A program made the position numbers and the translations under genes. A stretch of DNA of 8,756 nt from assembly GCA_003157445.1 (NCBI GenBank), contig PMJN01000537.1, positions 1 to 8,756 of the forward strand, given 5' to 3'. Below the pieces are notes generated by a model, which saw nothing but the letters and a program-made list of their open reading frames with translations, was not told the origin of the DNA and made no database searches. Below are positions 1-6,352 of this stretch, piece after piece (positions within the stretch are counted from its first letter, which is position 1; each line of letters opens with the position of its first letter). This DNA comes from Micrococcales bacterium (GTDB taxonomy: Bacteria > Actinomycetota > Actinomycetes > Actinomycetales > Dermatophilaceae).

Positions 1-312
1 CTGCGCGGTCGTCTCGACCCACAGTGGCTGAGCCCAGCCGGCAGCCAGGCAGCCCTTGGTGACCTGTGCCCGAACTGCGTCGAGGTTGTTGAACTTGGTC
101 GGGTTGACGATGATCGCGGCAACTCGTCTGGGCGTTTGGGACTTGTCTGCACCCTCGGGTCGGAAGTGGGCACGCGGCGGACGTCGCCTTCCGAAACGGC
201 GGACGCCGACTGCCTGAGCGATGCTCTCCCCCGAGGCCGAGCGGAGCAGCCAGGCAAGCAGCAACAACAAAGCGATGGCTCCGATGGCGATCCATTCGGC
301 AGTGTCTGTCAC
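1..312 (-). CDS. Diacylglycerol kinase family lipid kinase, N-terminal part (truncated by left window edge)
   Basis: The frame is open from a GTG at 312 down to base 1 (104 codons, no stop), so the C-terminal two thirds lie outside the window. The N-terminus begins MTDTAEWIAI and has a single hydrophobic segment at about residues 7-22 (leucine-rich, ends in WLL), followed by a basic arginine/proline linker at about 38-68. The start of a DAGK catalytic domain follows: the strand AAIIVNPTKFNN at about 70-81 carries the NPTK phosphate-binding variant of the family's NPxSG loop, followed by a helix and a GW.QPLWVETT strand. Family members phosphorylate diacylglycerol or related lipids at the membrane using ATP, which fits the membrane anchor. 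The exact substrate cannot be told. The gene is divergent from serS. No Shine-Dalgarno is visible; a TAACCT box lies six bases before the GTG, suggesting a leaderless transcript. Confidence 0.85.
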   Translation of the reverse strand, partial: MTDTAEWIAIGAIALLLLLAWLLRSASGESIAQAVGVRRFGRRRPPRAHFRPEGADKSQTPRRVAAIIVNPTKFNNLDAVRAQVTKGCLAAGWAQPLWVETTAQ

Positions 313-318
313 GTGGCG

Positions 319-346
319 AGGTTACCGGAAAAGAACGGCCCGTCAT
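319..346 (-). promoter_or_regulatory. Putative leaderless promoter of the lipid kinase gene
   Basis: Read on the minus strand, ATGACG (346-341) is followed after 16 bases by TAACCT (324-319, fits the TANNNT -10 pattern). The GTG start at 312 comes six bases later, so transcription would begin at or next to the start codon. No ribosome binding site is visible. The -35 match to TTGACA is partial (four of six). Confidence 0.4.
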
Positions 347-367
347 CGTGGCGACCTGCGCCATCAC

Positions 368-658
368 CTAATCGAACCCCGCCTTCTGGCCGGCGGTGTG
401 CTGGGCTGGGTCCTGCGTGTTGTACGCGTCGGCAATGGCGGTGAAGCGCGAACCTCAGCATGTTGCCTCCGCTGCGACTGGGCTCGCACGGGACGACGCA
501 GCGGTGGCGCGGTCATCACCATCCAGACACTCGGCCAGTACTTTCTGCATGACCTGACCCATCATCTGCACGACGTGCGCGGATGACAGCAGGCCCCATA
601 GCCAAGTGGAGGCGGGCGTCATGGTCATTGGCGCGGTCGGGAACGGGTTCGATGACCG
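368..658 (-). pseudogene. Possible decayed small gene, interrupted by in-frame TGA
   Basis: One minus-strand frame is open from 658 to 368 apart from a single TGA at 457-455. The possible ATG starts are at 628 and 622. The first part (57 residues from the ATG at 628) contains a hydrophobic and methionine-rich stretch, STWLWGLLSSAHVVQMMGQV, then an alanine/serine-rich segment. After the TGA, 28 more codons read GSRFTAIADAYNTQDPAQ and on to a TAG at 370-368. That tail looks like a genuine amphipathic helix with protein-like composition, and faintly recalls the C-termini of short type VII secretion (WXG100/ESX-like) proteins. I do not recognise the family. It could be a remnant with a nonsense mutation, two unrelated chance frames, or a 57-residue gene ending at the TGA. 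It lies upstream of, and on the same strand as, the lipid kinase gene. Confidence 0.25.
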
Positions 659-678
659 CTACGCGGCGCAGATAGGCT
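652..678 (+). promoter_or_regulatory. Putative leaderless promoter of serS
   Basis: TAGGCT at 673-678 fits the TANNNT -10 pattern and lies seven bases before the GTG start at 686. An ATGACC at 652-657 (four of six to TTGACA, 15-base spacer) is the best -35 candidate, and TTCGAT at 648-653 (19-base spacer) is an alternative. No Shine-Dalgarno sequence stands before the GTG. Confidence 0.35.
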
Positions 679-685
679 CGCTCTC

Positions 686-1966
686 GTGATCGACATCAGA
701 CTCCTGCGCGACCAGCCCGATATCGTCCGGGCATCGCAACGTGCCCGCGGCGAGGACGAAGGGATCGTTGACGCGATTCTCACGGCGGACGAACGACGAC
801 GCTCGTCCATTTCCGAGTTCGAGTCGTTGCGCGCCCAGCAGAAGGCGTTTGGCAAGCAGGTCGCCGCGGCCAAGGGTGAGCAGAAGGCGGCGCTGGTGGC
901 AGCAGCCAAAGCCACCTCTGAGCGGGTCAAAGAGCTCCAGGCAGCCGCTGACGCCGCTGATGGCGAGCTCGCTGTGCTGATCCGCCGCGTTCCCAACATT
1001 GTCATTGAGGGCATCCCCAGCGGAGGCGAGGACAACTACGCAGTCCGGCAGACCGTTGGCACGGCAAGGGACTTCGCGATAGAGGGCTTTGAGCCCAAAG
1101 ACCATCTGGAGATCGCCGAGGGCCTGGACGCCCTCGACATGGAACGCGGCGCCAAAGTGGGCGGGTCGCGCTTCTACTTCCTCAAGGGTGTCGGTGCACG
1201 TCTTGAACTGGCCTTGCTCAACATGGCCGTAGCCCAAGCGGTCGAGACGGGGTTCACCCCGATGATCACCCCAACGCTGGTCAAGGCGGACATCATGGGC
1301 GGAGCAGGGTTCCTGGACTCCCACGCCGATGAGGTTTATCACCTGGAGGCCGACGACCTCTATCTGACTGGGACCTCCGAGGTGGCACTTGCGGGCTATC
1401 ACGCCGACGAGATCCTTGACCTCTCCGGCGGACCCAAGCGGTATGCAGGGTGGTCCGCCTGCTATCGCCGAGAGGCCGGGTCCTACGGCAAGGACACCCG
1501 CGGCATCATCCGGGTGCACCAGTTCCAGAAAGTCGAGATGTTCAGCTACTGCCGCCCCGAGGAGGCTGAGGCTGAGCACGAGCGGCTACTCGACTGCCAA
1601 AGGCAGATGCTGGCCAAGATCGAGGTGCCATACCGCATTATCGACACGGCGGCCGGCGACCTCGGAGGTCCGGCTGCACGCAAGTTCGACTGCGAGGCAT
1701 GGGTTCCGACGCAGGGTCGATACCGCGAGCTCACCTCGACGTCGAACTGCACGACCTACCAGGCCCGACGTCTCAACACTCGCGAGCGCGACCCACACTC
1801 CGAGGGCAACGCCACCCGCCACGTCGCCACCGTCAACGGCACGCTGGGCACCACTCGTTGGATGGTGGCCATTCTGGAGAACCACCAGCAGCTGGATGGC
1901 TCGGTCGTCGTGCCTGCCGCGCTGCGTCCCTTTCTCGGAATCGACGTCCTGATACCGACGCTCTGA
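686..1966 (+). CDS. serS: Seryl-tRNA synthetase
   Basis: Cytosolic class II aminoacyl-tRNA synthetase that charges tRNA-Ser with serine using ATP (and serves the first step of selenocysteine synthesis where that pathway exists). It is 426 residues, the usual bacterial length. The N-terminal coiled-coil tRNA-binding arm spans about 1-105 ([20 protein letters not shown], then long charged/alanine helices). The catalytic core carries motif 1 at about 174-199, the serine-recognition TGTSE at 228-232, motif 2 at about 260-286 ([15 protein letters not shown] with [10 protein letters not shown]) and motif 3 at about 385-401 ([17 protein letters not shown]). All key arginines and glutamates are present. 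The GTG start gives the family's standard MIDxRLLR beginning, and no upstream extension is plausible. The HAD phosphatase follows after 13 bases and is probably cotranscribed. The long minus-strand frame over this gene is a GC-codon shadow. Confidence 0.97.
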   Translation: MIDIRLLRDQPDIVRASQRARGEDEGIVDAILTADERRRSSISEFESLRAQQKAFGKQVAAAKGEQKAALVAAAKATSERVKELQAAADAADGELAVLIRRVPNIVIEGIPSGGEDNYAVRQTVGTARDFAIEGFEPKDHLEIAEGLDALDMERGAKVGGSRFYFLKGVGARLELALLNMAVAQAVETGFTPMITPTLVKADIMGGAGFLDSHADEVYHLEADDLYLTGTSEVALAGYHADEILDLSGGPKRYAGWSACYRREAGSYGKDTRGIIRVHQFQKVEMFSYCRPEEAEAEHERLLDCQRQMLAKIEVPYRIIDTAAGDLGGPAARKFDCEAWVPTQGRYRELTSTSNCTTYQARRLNTRERDPHSEGNATRHVATVNGTLGTTRWMVAILENHQQLDGSVVVPAALRPFLGIDVLIPTL

Positions 1967-1979
1967 ACGGGGTACCCAG

Positions 1980-2774
1980 ATGGTCAGAAGGCTGCTCGCT
2001 ATCGATCTTGATGGCACGATGCTCCAGCGCAACGGCTTGATGTCGCCGGCGGTTCGCCAGGGTGTGCATGAGGTCGCTGAAGCTGGCGTGGACGTGGTCA
2101 TCGCGACCGGCCGCACCATCGGGTCCACGATGCCGATCCTGTCCCACCTCGGCCTGACGCGTGGTTACGCGGTCTGTTCGAACGGTGCAGTAACTCTCGA
2201 GCTGAACCCGGACGAACCCGGTGGTTACCGGATCCTGGAGGTAGTGACCTTCGACCCGGGGCCGGCCCTGGAGATGTTGCGCGGGTCCTGGCCGGACGCG
2301 GTTGTCGCGGTGGAGGAGATTGGTGTCGGTTTCAAGGTGAGCGGGCCGTTCCCCGACGGTGAGCTGGTCGGTGAGGTTCGAGTTGTTCCCTGGGCCGAGC
2401 TCTCGGCCTCGCCCGCCACCCGGGTGACCTTTCGCAGCCCGACAGGCACTGCCGAGGACTTCCTGGCTCTGGTTGAGCGGATCGGCCTGCACTCGGTGAA
2501 CTACGCCGTCGGATTCACAGCATGGCTGGACATCAACCCTGAGGGGGTCTCCAAGGCCTCAGCCCTTGAGCTGGTCCGGCGTCGGTTGTCCGTCGAGCCC
2601 TGGCAGACCGCCGCCGTGGGCGACCAGCGTAACGACGTCGAGATGCTGCACTGGGCCGCTCGCAGTGTCGCGATGGGCAACTCGCCCGATGAGGTCAAGG
2701 CCATCGCCGACGAGGTCACTCTGGATGTCGACCAGGACGGTCTGGTCCCGGTCCTGAGGTCTTTTCTCGATTGA
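1980..2774 (+). CDS. Cof-type HAD-IIB family hydrolase (phosphatase)
   Basis: Predicted cytosolic magnesium-dependent phosphatase of the haloacid dehalogenase superfamily, Cof/IIB subgroup, which acts on sugar phosphates, flavin or pyridoxal phosphates. The substrate cannot be inferred. It has 264 residues, normal for the group. Motif I is DLDGT at 9-13 (Asp9 nucleophile, Asp11 acid/base), motif II is the Thr of VVIATGR (Thr43), motif III is Lys192 in EGVSKASAL, and motif IV is VGDQRNDVEML with Asp215 and Asp219. The C2B-type cap lies between motifs II and III, about 80-180. The late AMGNSPDEVKAIADEVT segment is also typical. Motif IV reads GDQRND where GDGxND is commonest, a mild departure that keeps both aspartates. 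The ATG lies 13 bases after the serS stop, with a G-rich ACGGGG site seven bases ahead, so translation after serS on one mRNA is likely. This phosphatase follows serS in many actinobacteria. Confidence 0.9.
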   Translation: MVRRLLAIDLDGTMLQRNGLMSPAVRQGVHEVAEAGVDVVIATGRTIGSTMPILSHLGLTRGYAVCSNGAVTLELNPDEPGGYRILEVVTFDPGPALEMLRGSWPDAVVAVEEIGVGFKVSGPFPDGELVGEVRVVPWAELSASPATRVTFRSPTGTAEDFLALVERIGLHSVNYAVGFTAWLDINPEGVSKASALELVRRRLSVEPWQTAAVGDQRNDVEMLHWAARSVAMGNSPDEVKAIADEVTLDVDQDGLVPVLRSFLD

Positions 2775-2783
2775 GGGTTGTCC

Positions 2784-2811
2784 TTGACTACTTCTGCATG
2801 CCCCGTAATGG
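2784..2811 (+). promoter_or_regulatory. Possible promoter of the RNA methyltransferase gene
   Basis: TTGACT at 2784-2789 matches the -35 consensus in five of six positions. TAATGG at 2806-2811, 16 bases on, is a weak -10. It starts 10 bases after the HAD gene ends and overlaps a perfect palindrome, so it may be a regulated internal promoter. Confidence 0.35.
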
Positions 2812-2816
2812 CATGC
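2796..2816. repeat. Perfect 7-bp inverted repeat in the promoter of the RNA methyltransferase gene
   Basis: GCATGCC (2796-2802) and GGCATGC (2810-2816) are exact reverse complements separated by seven bases. The element sits across the spacer and -10 of the putative promoter and ends 10 bases before the ATG. It could be an operator for a dimeric regulator or an RNA hairpin near the ribosome binding site. There is no T-run, so it is a poor intrinsic terminator. Confidence 0.5.
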
Positions 2817-2826
2817 TGGGCGGGTC

Positions 2827-3648
2827 ATGTCCGAGCTCATCATCACCTCACCGGCTAACGCCCGCCTAAAATCACTAGTCTCTCTGCGTCGTCGTCGAGC
2901 GCGCGAGGAAGCCGGACTCACCCTCATCGAGGGGTATGACGAGCTGTCCCTGGCGCTGGACGCGGGTGTCGTGCCGCGAACCGTCTACTACTGTCCGGAG
3001 CTCATGCTGGACCCTATCGGCCAACAGGATGTCGTCCAGCGGGTGCAGGCCCTGGGTTCGGACACTCAGCAGCTAGGGCGGGTGGCGTTCGAGAAGGTCG
3101 CCTATCGCGAGGGCCCTGACGGTTTCCTGGCCGTGGTGGACTCGGTGGTGCGCTCGTGTACCGATCTGAGCGTTGGGCCCGCGCCCCTGGCACTGATCTG
3201 TCAGGGGGTGGAGAAGCCAGGCAACCTCGGCGCCATGTTGCGCACGGCCGATGCCGCCGGTATCGAGGCTGTTGTGGCAGTCGATCCGATCACCGACTGG
3301 AGCAACCCCAACCTGGTGCGGGCCAGCAAGGGCACGGTGTTCTCGGTACCGGTGGCGTCGGCGGGAACACCGCAGGCCTTAGCGTGGCTGTCAGAGCATG
3401 GCATTGCGCTGGCAGCCACGACGCCGGACACGGATCTTGACTACACGGATGTGGACTACACGGGGCCGATCGCGATCGCGGTCGGGGCCGAGAAGTACGG
3501 TCTGACCGCGGAGATCCTGGCGGCCGCCACATACAGGATCCGTATCCCGATGGCAGGGCGGGCGAACTCCCTGAATGTGGCGACCTCTGCGGCCGTGGTC
3601 ATCTATGAGGCGGTGCGCCAGCGCAGGAGGGTGTTGACCAGCACGTGA
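2827..3648 (+). CDS. TrmH/SpoU-family RNA 2'-O-ribose methyltransferase
   Basis: Predicted SAM-dependent methyltransferase of the SPOUT class acting on the 2'-hydroxyl of an rRNA or tRNA nucleotide. The specific target cannot be read from the sequence. It has 273 residues. The N-terminal substrate-binding domain (about 1-105) has the typical basic helix NARLKSLVSLRRRRAREEAG and LIEGYDEL. The C-terminal trefoil-knot domain has motif 1 at 129-145 (EKPGNLGAMLRTADAAG, with Asn133 and Arg139), motif 2 at 217-226 (IAVGAEKYGLT region, the GxExxG loop) and motif 3 at 239-261 (RIPMAGRANSLNVATSAAVV), which together bind SAM in a dimer. The same fold includes TrmH, RlmB and the thiostrepton-resistance enzyme TsnR; this one could be any housekeeping member. 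The start is the ATG giving MSELIITSPANARLK, the usual family beginning. Only a weak G-rich site precedes it. A palindrome lies just upstream and a large hairpin just downstream. Confidence 0.93.
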   Translation: MSELIITSPANARLKSLVSLRRRRAREEAGLTLIEGYDELSLALDAGVVPRTVYYCPELMLDPIGQQDVVQRVQALGSDTQQLGRVAFEKVAYREGPDGFLAVVDSVVRSCTDLSVGPAPLALICQGVEKPGNLGAMLRTADAAGIEAVVAVDPITDWSNPNLVRASKGTVFSVPVASAGTPQALAWLSEHGIALAATTPDTDLDYTDVDYTGPIAIAVGAEKYGLTAEILAAATYRIRIPMAGRANSLNVATSAAVVIYEAVRQRRRVLTST

Positions 3649-3658
3649 GGGATGGGCG

Positions 3659-3689
3659 TTGACCGGCGGGTCGAAGGGACCCCGGTCAA
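3659..3689. terminator. Strong hairpin after the RNA methyltransferase gene (terminator-like, no T-run)
   Basis: TTGACCGG (3659-3666) pairs exactly with CCGGTCAA (3682-3689). Inside it GGTC (3669-3672) pairs with GACC (3678-3681) across a five-base loop, leaving a two-base bulge, so 12 base pairs in total. It begins 10 bases after the stop codon. No T-tract follows, as is common for actinobacterial terminators. It might instead be a regulatory site for the next gene, which starts 33 bases later. Confidence 0.5.
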
Positions 3690-3690
3690 G

Positions 3691-3711
3691 GACACTGTGT
3701 ACCGAAGTGTC
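3691..3711. repeat. Second inverted repeat, upstream of the Glyoxalase_3 gene
   Basis: GACACT (3691-3696) and AGTGTC (3706-3711) are perfect reverse complements separated by nine bases. The element starts one base after the preceding hairpin and ends 11 bases before the ATG at 3723. Its position fits an operator or a leader hairpin; no regulator is encoded nearby. Confidence 0.4.
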
Positions 3712-3722
3712 ACGATGACGGT

Positions 3723-4358
3723 ATGCGAGTTGACCACGTCTCTTATGCCGCCGAACCCGATGGGCTGACGGCGACTGCGGAACGCCTCGCCAAGAAACTC
3801 GGAGTGACACCGATCAACGGGGGTATCCACCCCCGCTTCGGAACACGCAACATCATCATTCCGCTGGCCCATGAGCGATTTGTCGAGGTCGTTGCGGTCC
3901 TTGACCACCCGGCCTCCGACAAGGCACCGTTTGGTCAGGCCGTTCGCGCCCGTTCGGAGGCTGGCGGTGGCTGGCTGGGCTGGGTTGTCTGCGTCGATGA
4001 CCTCTCCGAGGCTGAGCAGCGACTGGGGCGGGAGGCAGTAGTCGGCAATCGGCGCCGCCCCGATGGAGTCGAGCTCAAGTGGCGTCAGCTTGGGGTCAAA
4101 GGACTCATCGCCGACCCGCAGCTCCCGTTCTACATCCAGTGGGAAGATAAGAGCGTCCACCCTTCGGTCGGGGCTACCACCGACGTCACGATCAGCGGCC
4201 TGGAGATAGCGGGCGACTCTGAACGGGTCTGTGAGTGGCTTGGTCTGCCGGCTGACCAGACCTCGACCGTGATCGATTTCACGTTTGTCGACCCGCAAGG
4301 CGACCCGTGCCTCAAAGCCGTCACCTTCGATACGCCCGACGGTCCAGTCACCATCTGA
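3723..4358 (+). CDS. VOC-superfamily protein of the Glyoxalase_3 (glyoxalase-like domain) type
   Basis: 211-residue cytosolic protein of a conserved actinobacterial family. Its reaction is not known to me. It begins MRVDHVSYAAEPDGL, the first strand of a VOC beta-alpha-beta-beta-beta module with His5 as a likely metal ligand. HPRFGTRN (36-43) and FVEVVAVLDHPASDK (53-67, Glu55 a second likely ligand) follow, then SEAGGGWLGWVVCVDDL (78-94), RRPDGVELKWRQ (111-122) and PQLPFYIQWED (132-142). A second, more divergent half runs from about 147 to the end. These blocks are strongly conserved in the family as I know it. The ATG at 3723 gives the standard N-terminus. No good Shine-Dalgarno is seen. The 74-base gap upstream holds two inverted repeats, so it may have its own promoter. 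Confidence 0.85.
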   Translation: MRVDHVSYAAEPDGLTATAERLAKKLGVTPINGGIHPRFGTRNIIIPLAHERFVEVVAVLDHPASDKAPFGQAVRARSEAGGGWLGWVVCVDDLSEAEQRLGREAVVGNRRRPDGVELKWRQLGVKGLIADPQLPFYIQWEDKSVHPSVGATTDVTISGLEIAGDSERVCEWLGLPADQTSTVIDFTFVDPQGDPCLKAVTFDTPDGPVTI

Positions 4359-4387
4359 GCCGGCCACGCGGCGTTTGAGCAAGTGGT

Positions 4388-4416
4388 TTGGCCAGTTGAG
4401 ACGCCCACGCTAGGTT
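4388..4416 (+). promoter_or_regulatory. Putative leaderless promoter of the F420-dependent oxidoreductase-like gene
   Basis: TTGGCC at 4388-4393 (four of six to TTGACA) and TAGGTT at 4411-4416 (TANNNT) are separated by exactly 17 bases. The ATG at 4423 comes six bases later, so the transcript would start at the start codon. This is the best-spaced promoter in the window. Confidence 0.5.
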
Positions 4417-4422
4417 TTGCTC

Positions 4423-4854
4423 ATGCGCAGCAACTTCCGCTTCAAGGCTATGAATCTCATTCATCGCATTGTGCTTGCAGTCACTGGCGGACGCCTGGGG
4501 TGGACCGCGATGGACATGCCGGTGCTCGAGCTCACCACCACCGGTCGCAAGAGTGGCCAGCCCCACTCGGTCATGCTCACCTCGCCCTTGCAAGAGGGTG
4601 CGGTCTTGGTTGTCGTTGCATCAGGTGGTGGCGATCTACGCCCGCCCTCCTGGTTTCTCAACCTGAGGGACAACCCCGAGGTCGAGGTGAGGCTTCAGGG
4701 AGAACCAAGGGCCCGGATGCACGGGCGCGTGGCCACCTCGGCGGAGCGCGAGAGGTTGTGGCCTCTGGTCATTGCCGATCACAGCAACTATGCCGACTAC
4801 CAGAGGATGACCACCCGCGAGATCGCGTTGGCACTGCTCGAACCGGTTGGCTGA
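4423..4854 (+). CDS. Nitroreductase-family deazaflavin (F420)-dependent oxidoreductase-like protein
   Basis: 143-residue split-barrel protein of the Ddn-like family, in which members studied in mycobacteria use reduced coenzyme F420 to reduce nitro compounds, quinones or other acceptors. The substrate here is unknown. Family signatures are MPVLELTTTGRKSGQPHSVM at about 32-51, PSWFLNLRDNPEVEVRLQG at about 74-92, and the C-terminal YADYQRMTTREIALALLEP at about 123-141. An N-terminal amphipathic/hydrophobic helix (AMNLIHRIVLAVTGG) precedes the barrel, as in membrane-associated Ddn homologues. I chose the ATG at 4423 over the TTG two codons earlier because a well-spaced promoter puts the mRNA start at that ATG. 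It implies the host makes F420. It is convergent with purB, with eight bases between the two stop codons. Confidence 0.85.
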   Translation: MRSNFRFKAMNLIHRIVLAVTGGRLGWTAMDMPVLELTTTGRKSGQPHSVMLTSPLQEGAVLVVVASGGGDLRPPSWFLNLRDNPEVEVRLQGEPRARMHGRVATSAERERLWPLVIADHSNYADYQRMTTREIALALLEPVG

Positions 4855-4865
4855 CCATTGGGTCA
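4852..4865. terminator. Short palindrome formed by two convergent stop codons
   Basis: TGACC (4852-4856) and GGTCA (4861-4865) are perfect reverse complements around a four-base loop. The left arm begins with the TGA of the F420-type gene and the right arm ends with the complement of the purB TGA. An overlapping repeat, CATTG (4856-4860) and CAATG (4864-4868), offers another fold. Only five pairs and no T-run, so a bidirectional terminator is possible but weak. Confidence 0.3.
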
Positions 4866-6305
4866 ATGCCGTTGGGCGCCCTCATGAGTCGTGCCGAGGT
4901 AGTCGACGAGCCGCGGCGCTAGCCCGACGTAGGTCTGCGGGGTCATCTGAAGGAAGCGGCGCTCGACGTCGAGTGGCAGGCCCAGGGTGGCGACGAACTC
5001 GCGCAGGTCGTCGCCGCTGATGCGGCGGCCACGGGTGAGCTCCTTGAGCCGTTCGTAAGGGTTCTGCATACCTTCGACTCCCTGAGCTCCAAGGGCCCGC
5101 ATCACGGACTGGATCGGCTCGCCGAGCACCTCCCAGTTGGCCTCGAGGTCGGCGGCCATGGCTGAGGGCACGGCGTCTAGTCCAGCCAGGCCCCGGCCGG
5201 CGTTGTCGATTGCCAGCAGCGAGTGGCCAAAAGCGGTGCCGATGTTGCGTTGCATACTCGAGTCGGTCAGGTCCCGCTGCATCCGTGACTGCACCAGGGT
5301 CGAGGCGAGCACGTCCAGCAGAGCACTGGAGACCTCGAGGTTGGCCTCGGCGTTCTCGAAGCGAATCGGGTTGACCTTGTGCGGCATCGTCGAGGAGCCT
5401 ACGGTGCCCTGGCCGCGAACCTGGGCGAAGTAGCCCATCGAGATGTAGGTCCAGAAGTCGGTGCAGAGGTTGTGCAGGATCCTGTTGAATCGGGCGATGT
5501 CGCTGTAGAGCTCTGCCTGCCAGTCGTGGCTCTCTATCTGCGTAGTCAACGGGTTCCAGGTCAGGCCAAGGGACTCCACAAACGCCTTGCTGATCGCGGG
5601 CCAGTCGGCGTTGGGCACGGCGGCGACGTGCGCGCCGTATGTGCCGGTTGCGCCGTTGAGCTTGCCGAGGTACTCCGCGCGGCCGATCCGGGCGAGCTGT
5701 CGTTGCAGCCGGTAGGTCAGAACTGCGATTTCTTTGCCCATGGTGGTCGGTGTCGCAGGCTGACCGTGCGTGCGCGCCAGGAGCGGGACGTCGCGCAGGT
5801 CGCGGGCCATAGCGGCGACCGCGTCCACCAGGGCAGTGGCTCGCGGCAGCCAGACCTGTTCGACGGCTCCCTTGATCATCAGCGCGTACGAGAGGTTGTT
5901 GATGTCCTCGCTGGTGCAGGCGAAGTGAACCAGCTCGGATATGGCAAGCAGGCCCGTTGCGTGTTCGCTGTCCATGGCGCTGAGGCGACCCTTGAGGTAG
6001 TACTCGACGGCCTTGACGTCGTGGACCGTTTCTCGCTCGAGCTCAGCAAGCTCGGCGATGTCGCTCGGGCCGAAGTCCTCGACGACGGCGAGCAGGCGCG
6101 TCTGCTCATCAGCGCTGAGCGCGCGAACATTTGGGACGACCTGGCCCGTGGTGAGGTGGATCAGCCACTTAACCTCGACCCGGACCCGCTCGCGGTTCAG
6201 TGCGGCCTCAGAGAGGTGGTCCACCAGAGGTGCCACAGTTGTGCGGTAGCGGCCATCGAGGGCGCCGAGGGCGATGGGCGGGGATGCGTCAGCAAGCGAG
6301 ACCAT
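4863..6305 (-). CDS. purB: Adenylosuccinate lyase
   Basis: Cytosolic homotetrameric enzyme of purine synthesis that removes fumarate from SAICAR (to AICAR) and from adenylosuccinate (to AMP). At 480 residues it is of the Escherichia coli PurB type: ALGALDGRY near 12-20, HFACTSEDINN (127-137), LLARTHGQPATPTT with the general-acid His180, and the fumarase/aspartase superfamily signature GSSTMPHKVNPIRFENAEAN (303-322) carrying the mobile-loop serine. RMQRDLTDSSMQRN (341-354), ANWEVLGEPIQSVMR (389-403) and NPYERLKELTRG (415-426) complete the active site and C-terminal domain. Longer starts exist, but a strong GGGAGG site at 6320-6315 lies nine bases before the ATG at 6305 and abuts the ATG at 6314, so 6305 is preferred. 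The small membrane-protein gene ends 47 bases upstream on the same strand, suggesting cotranscription. Confidence 0.97.
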   Translation of the reverse strand: MVSLADASPPIALGALDGRYRTTVAPLVDHLSEAALNRERVRVEVKWLIHLTTGQVVPNVRALSADEQTRLLAVVEDFGPSDIAELAELERETVHDVKAVEYYLKGRLSAMDSEHATGLLAISELVHFACTSEDINNLSYALMIKGAVEQVWLPRATALVDAVAAMARDLRDVPLLARTHGQPATPTTMGKEIAVLTYRLQRQLARIGRAEYLGKLNGATGTYGAHVAAVPNADWPAISKAFVESLGLTWNPLTTQIESHDWQAELYSDIARFNRILHNLCTDFWTYISMGYFAQVRGQGTVGSSTMPHKVNPIRFENAEANLEVSSALLDVLASTLVQSRMQRDLTDSSMQRNIGTAFGHSLLAIDNAGRGLAGLDAVPSAMAADLEANWEVLGEPIQSVMRALGAQGVEGMQNPYERLKELTRGRRISGDDLREFVATLGLPLDVERRFLQMTPQTYVGLAPRLVDYLGTTHEGAQRH

Positions 6306-6314
6306 GGTGGCCAT

Positions 6315-6320
6315 CCTCCC
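6315..6320 (-). promoter_or_regulatory. Ribosome binding site of purB
   Basis: Minus-strand GGGAGG is the clearest Shine-Dalgarno site in the window. It has a nine-base spacer to the ATG at 6305 and none to the in-frame ATG at 6314, which decides the start in favour of 6305. Confidence 0.7.
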
Positions 6321-6352
6321 AGAGTCTGCGCGGTCCAACGAACAGTGCCCCG

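Noticed and set aside
136..586. Plus-strand frames over the left edge and the divergent gap
   Set aside because: They overlap the lipid kinase N-terminus (VNPTK strand) on the other strand and show no protein-like signatures.
313..685. T-box or other riboswitch in front of serS
   Set aside because: No T-box consensus, specifier hairpin or terminator/antiterminator pair could be found, and the promoter appears to sit right at the start codon.
659..1579. 306-codon minus-strand frame over serS
   Set aside because: It lies wholly antisense to the unmistakable seryl-tRNA synthetase, has no recognisable motif, and is the kind of long open frame that GC-rich codon use creates.
3603..4382. 259-codon minus-strand frame over the Glyoxalase_3 gene
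   Set aside because: The plus-strand frame carries the conserved family blocks; the antisense frame has none.
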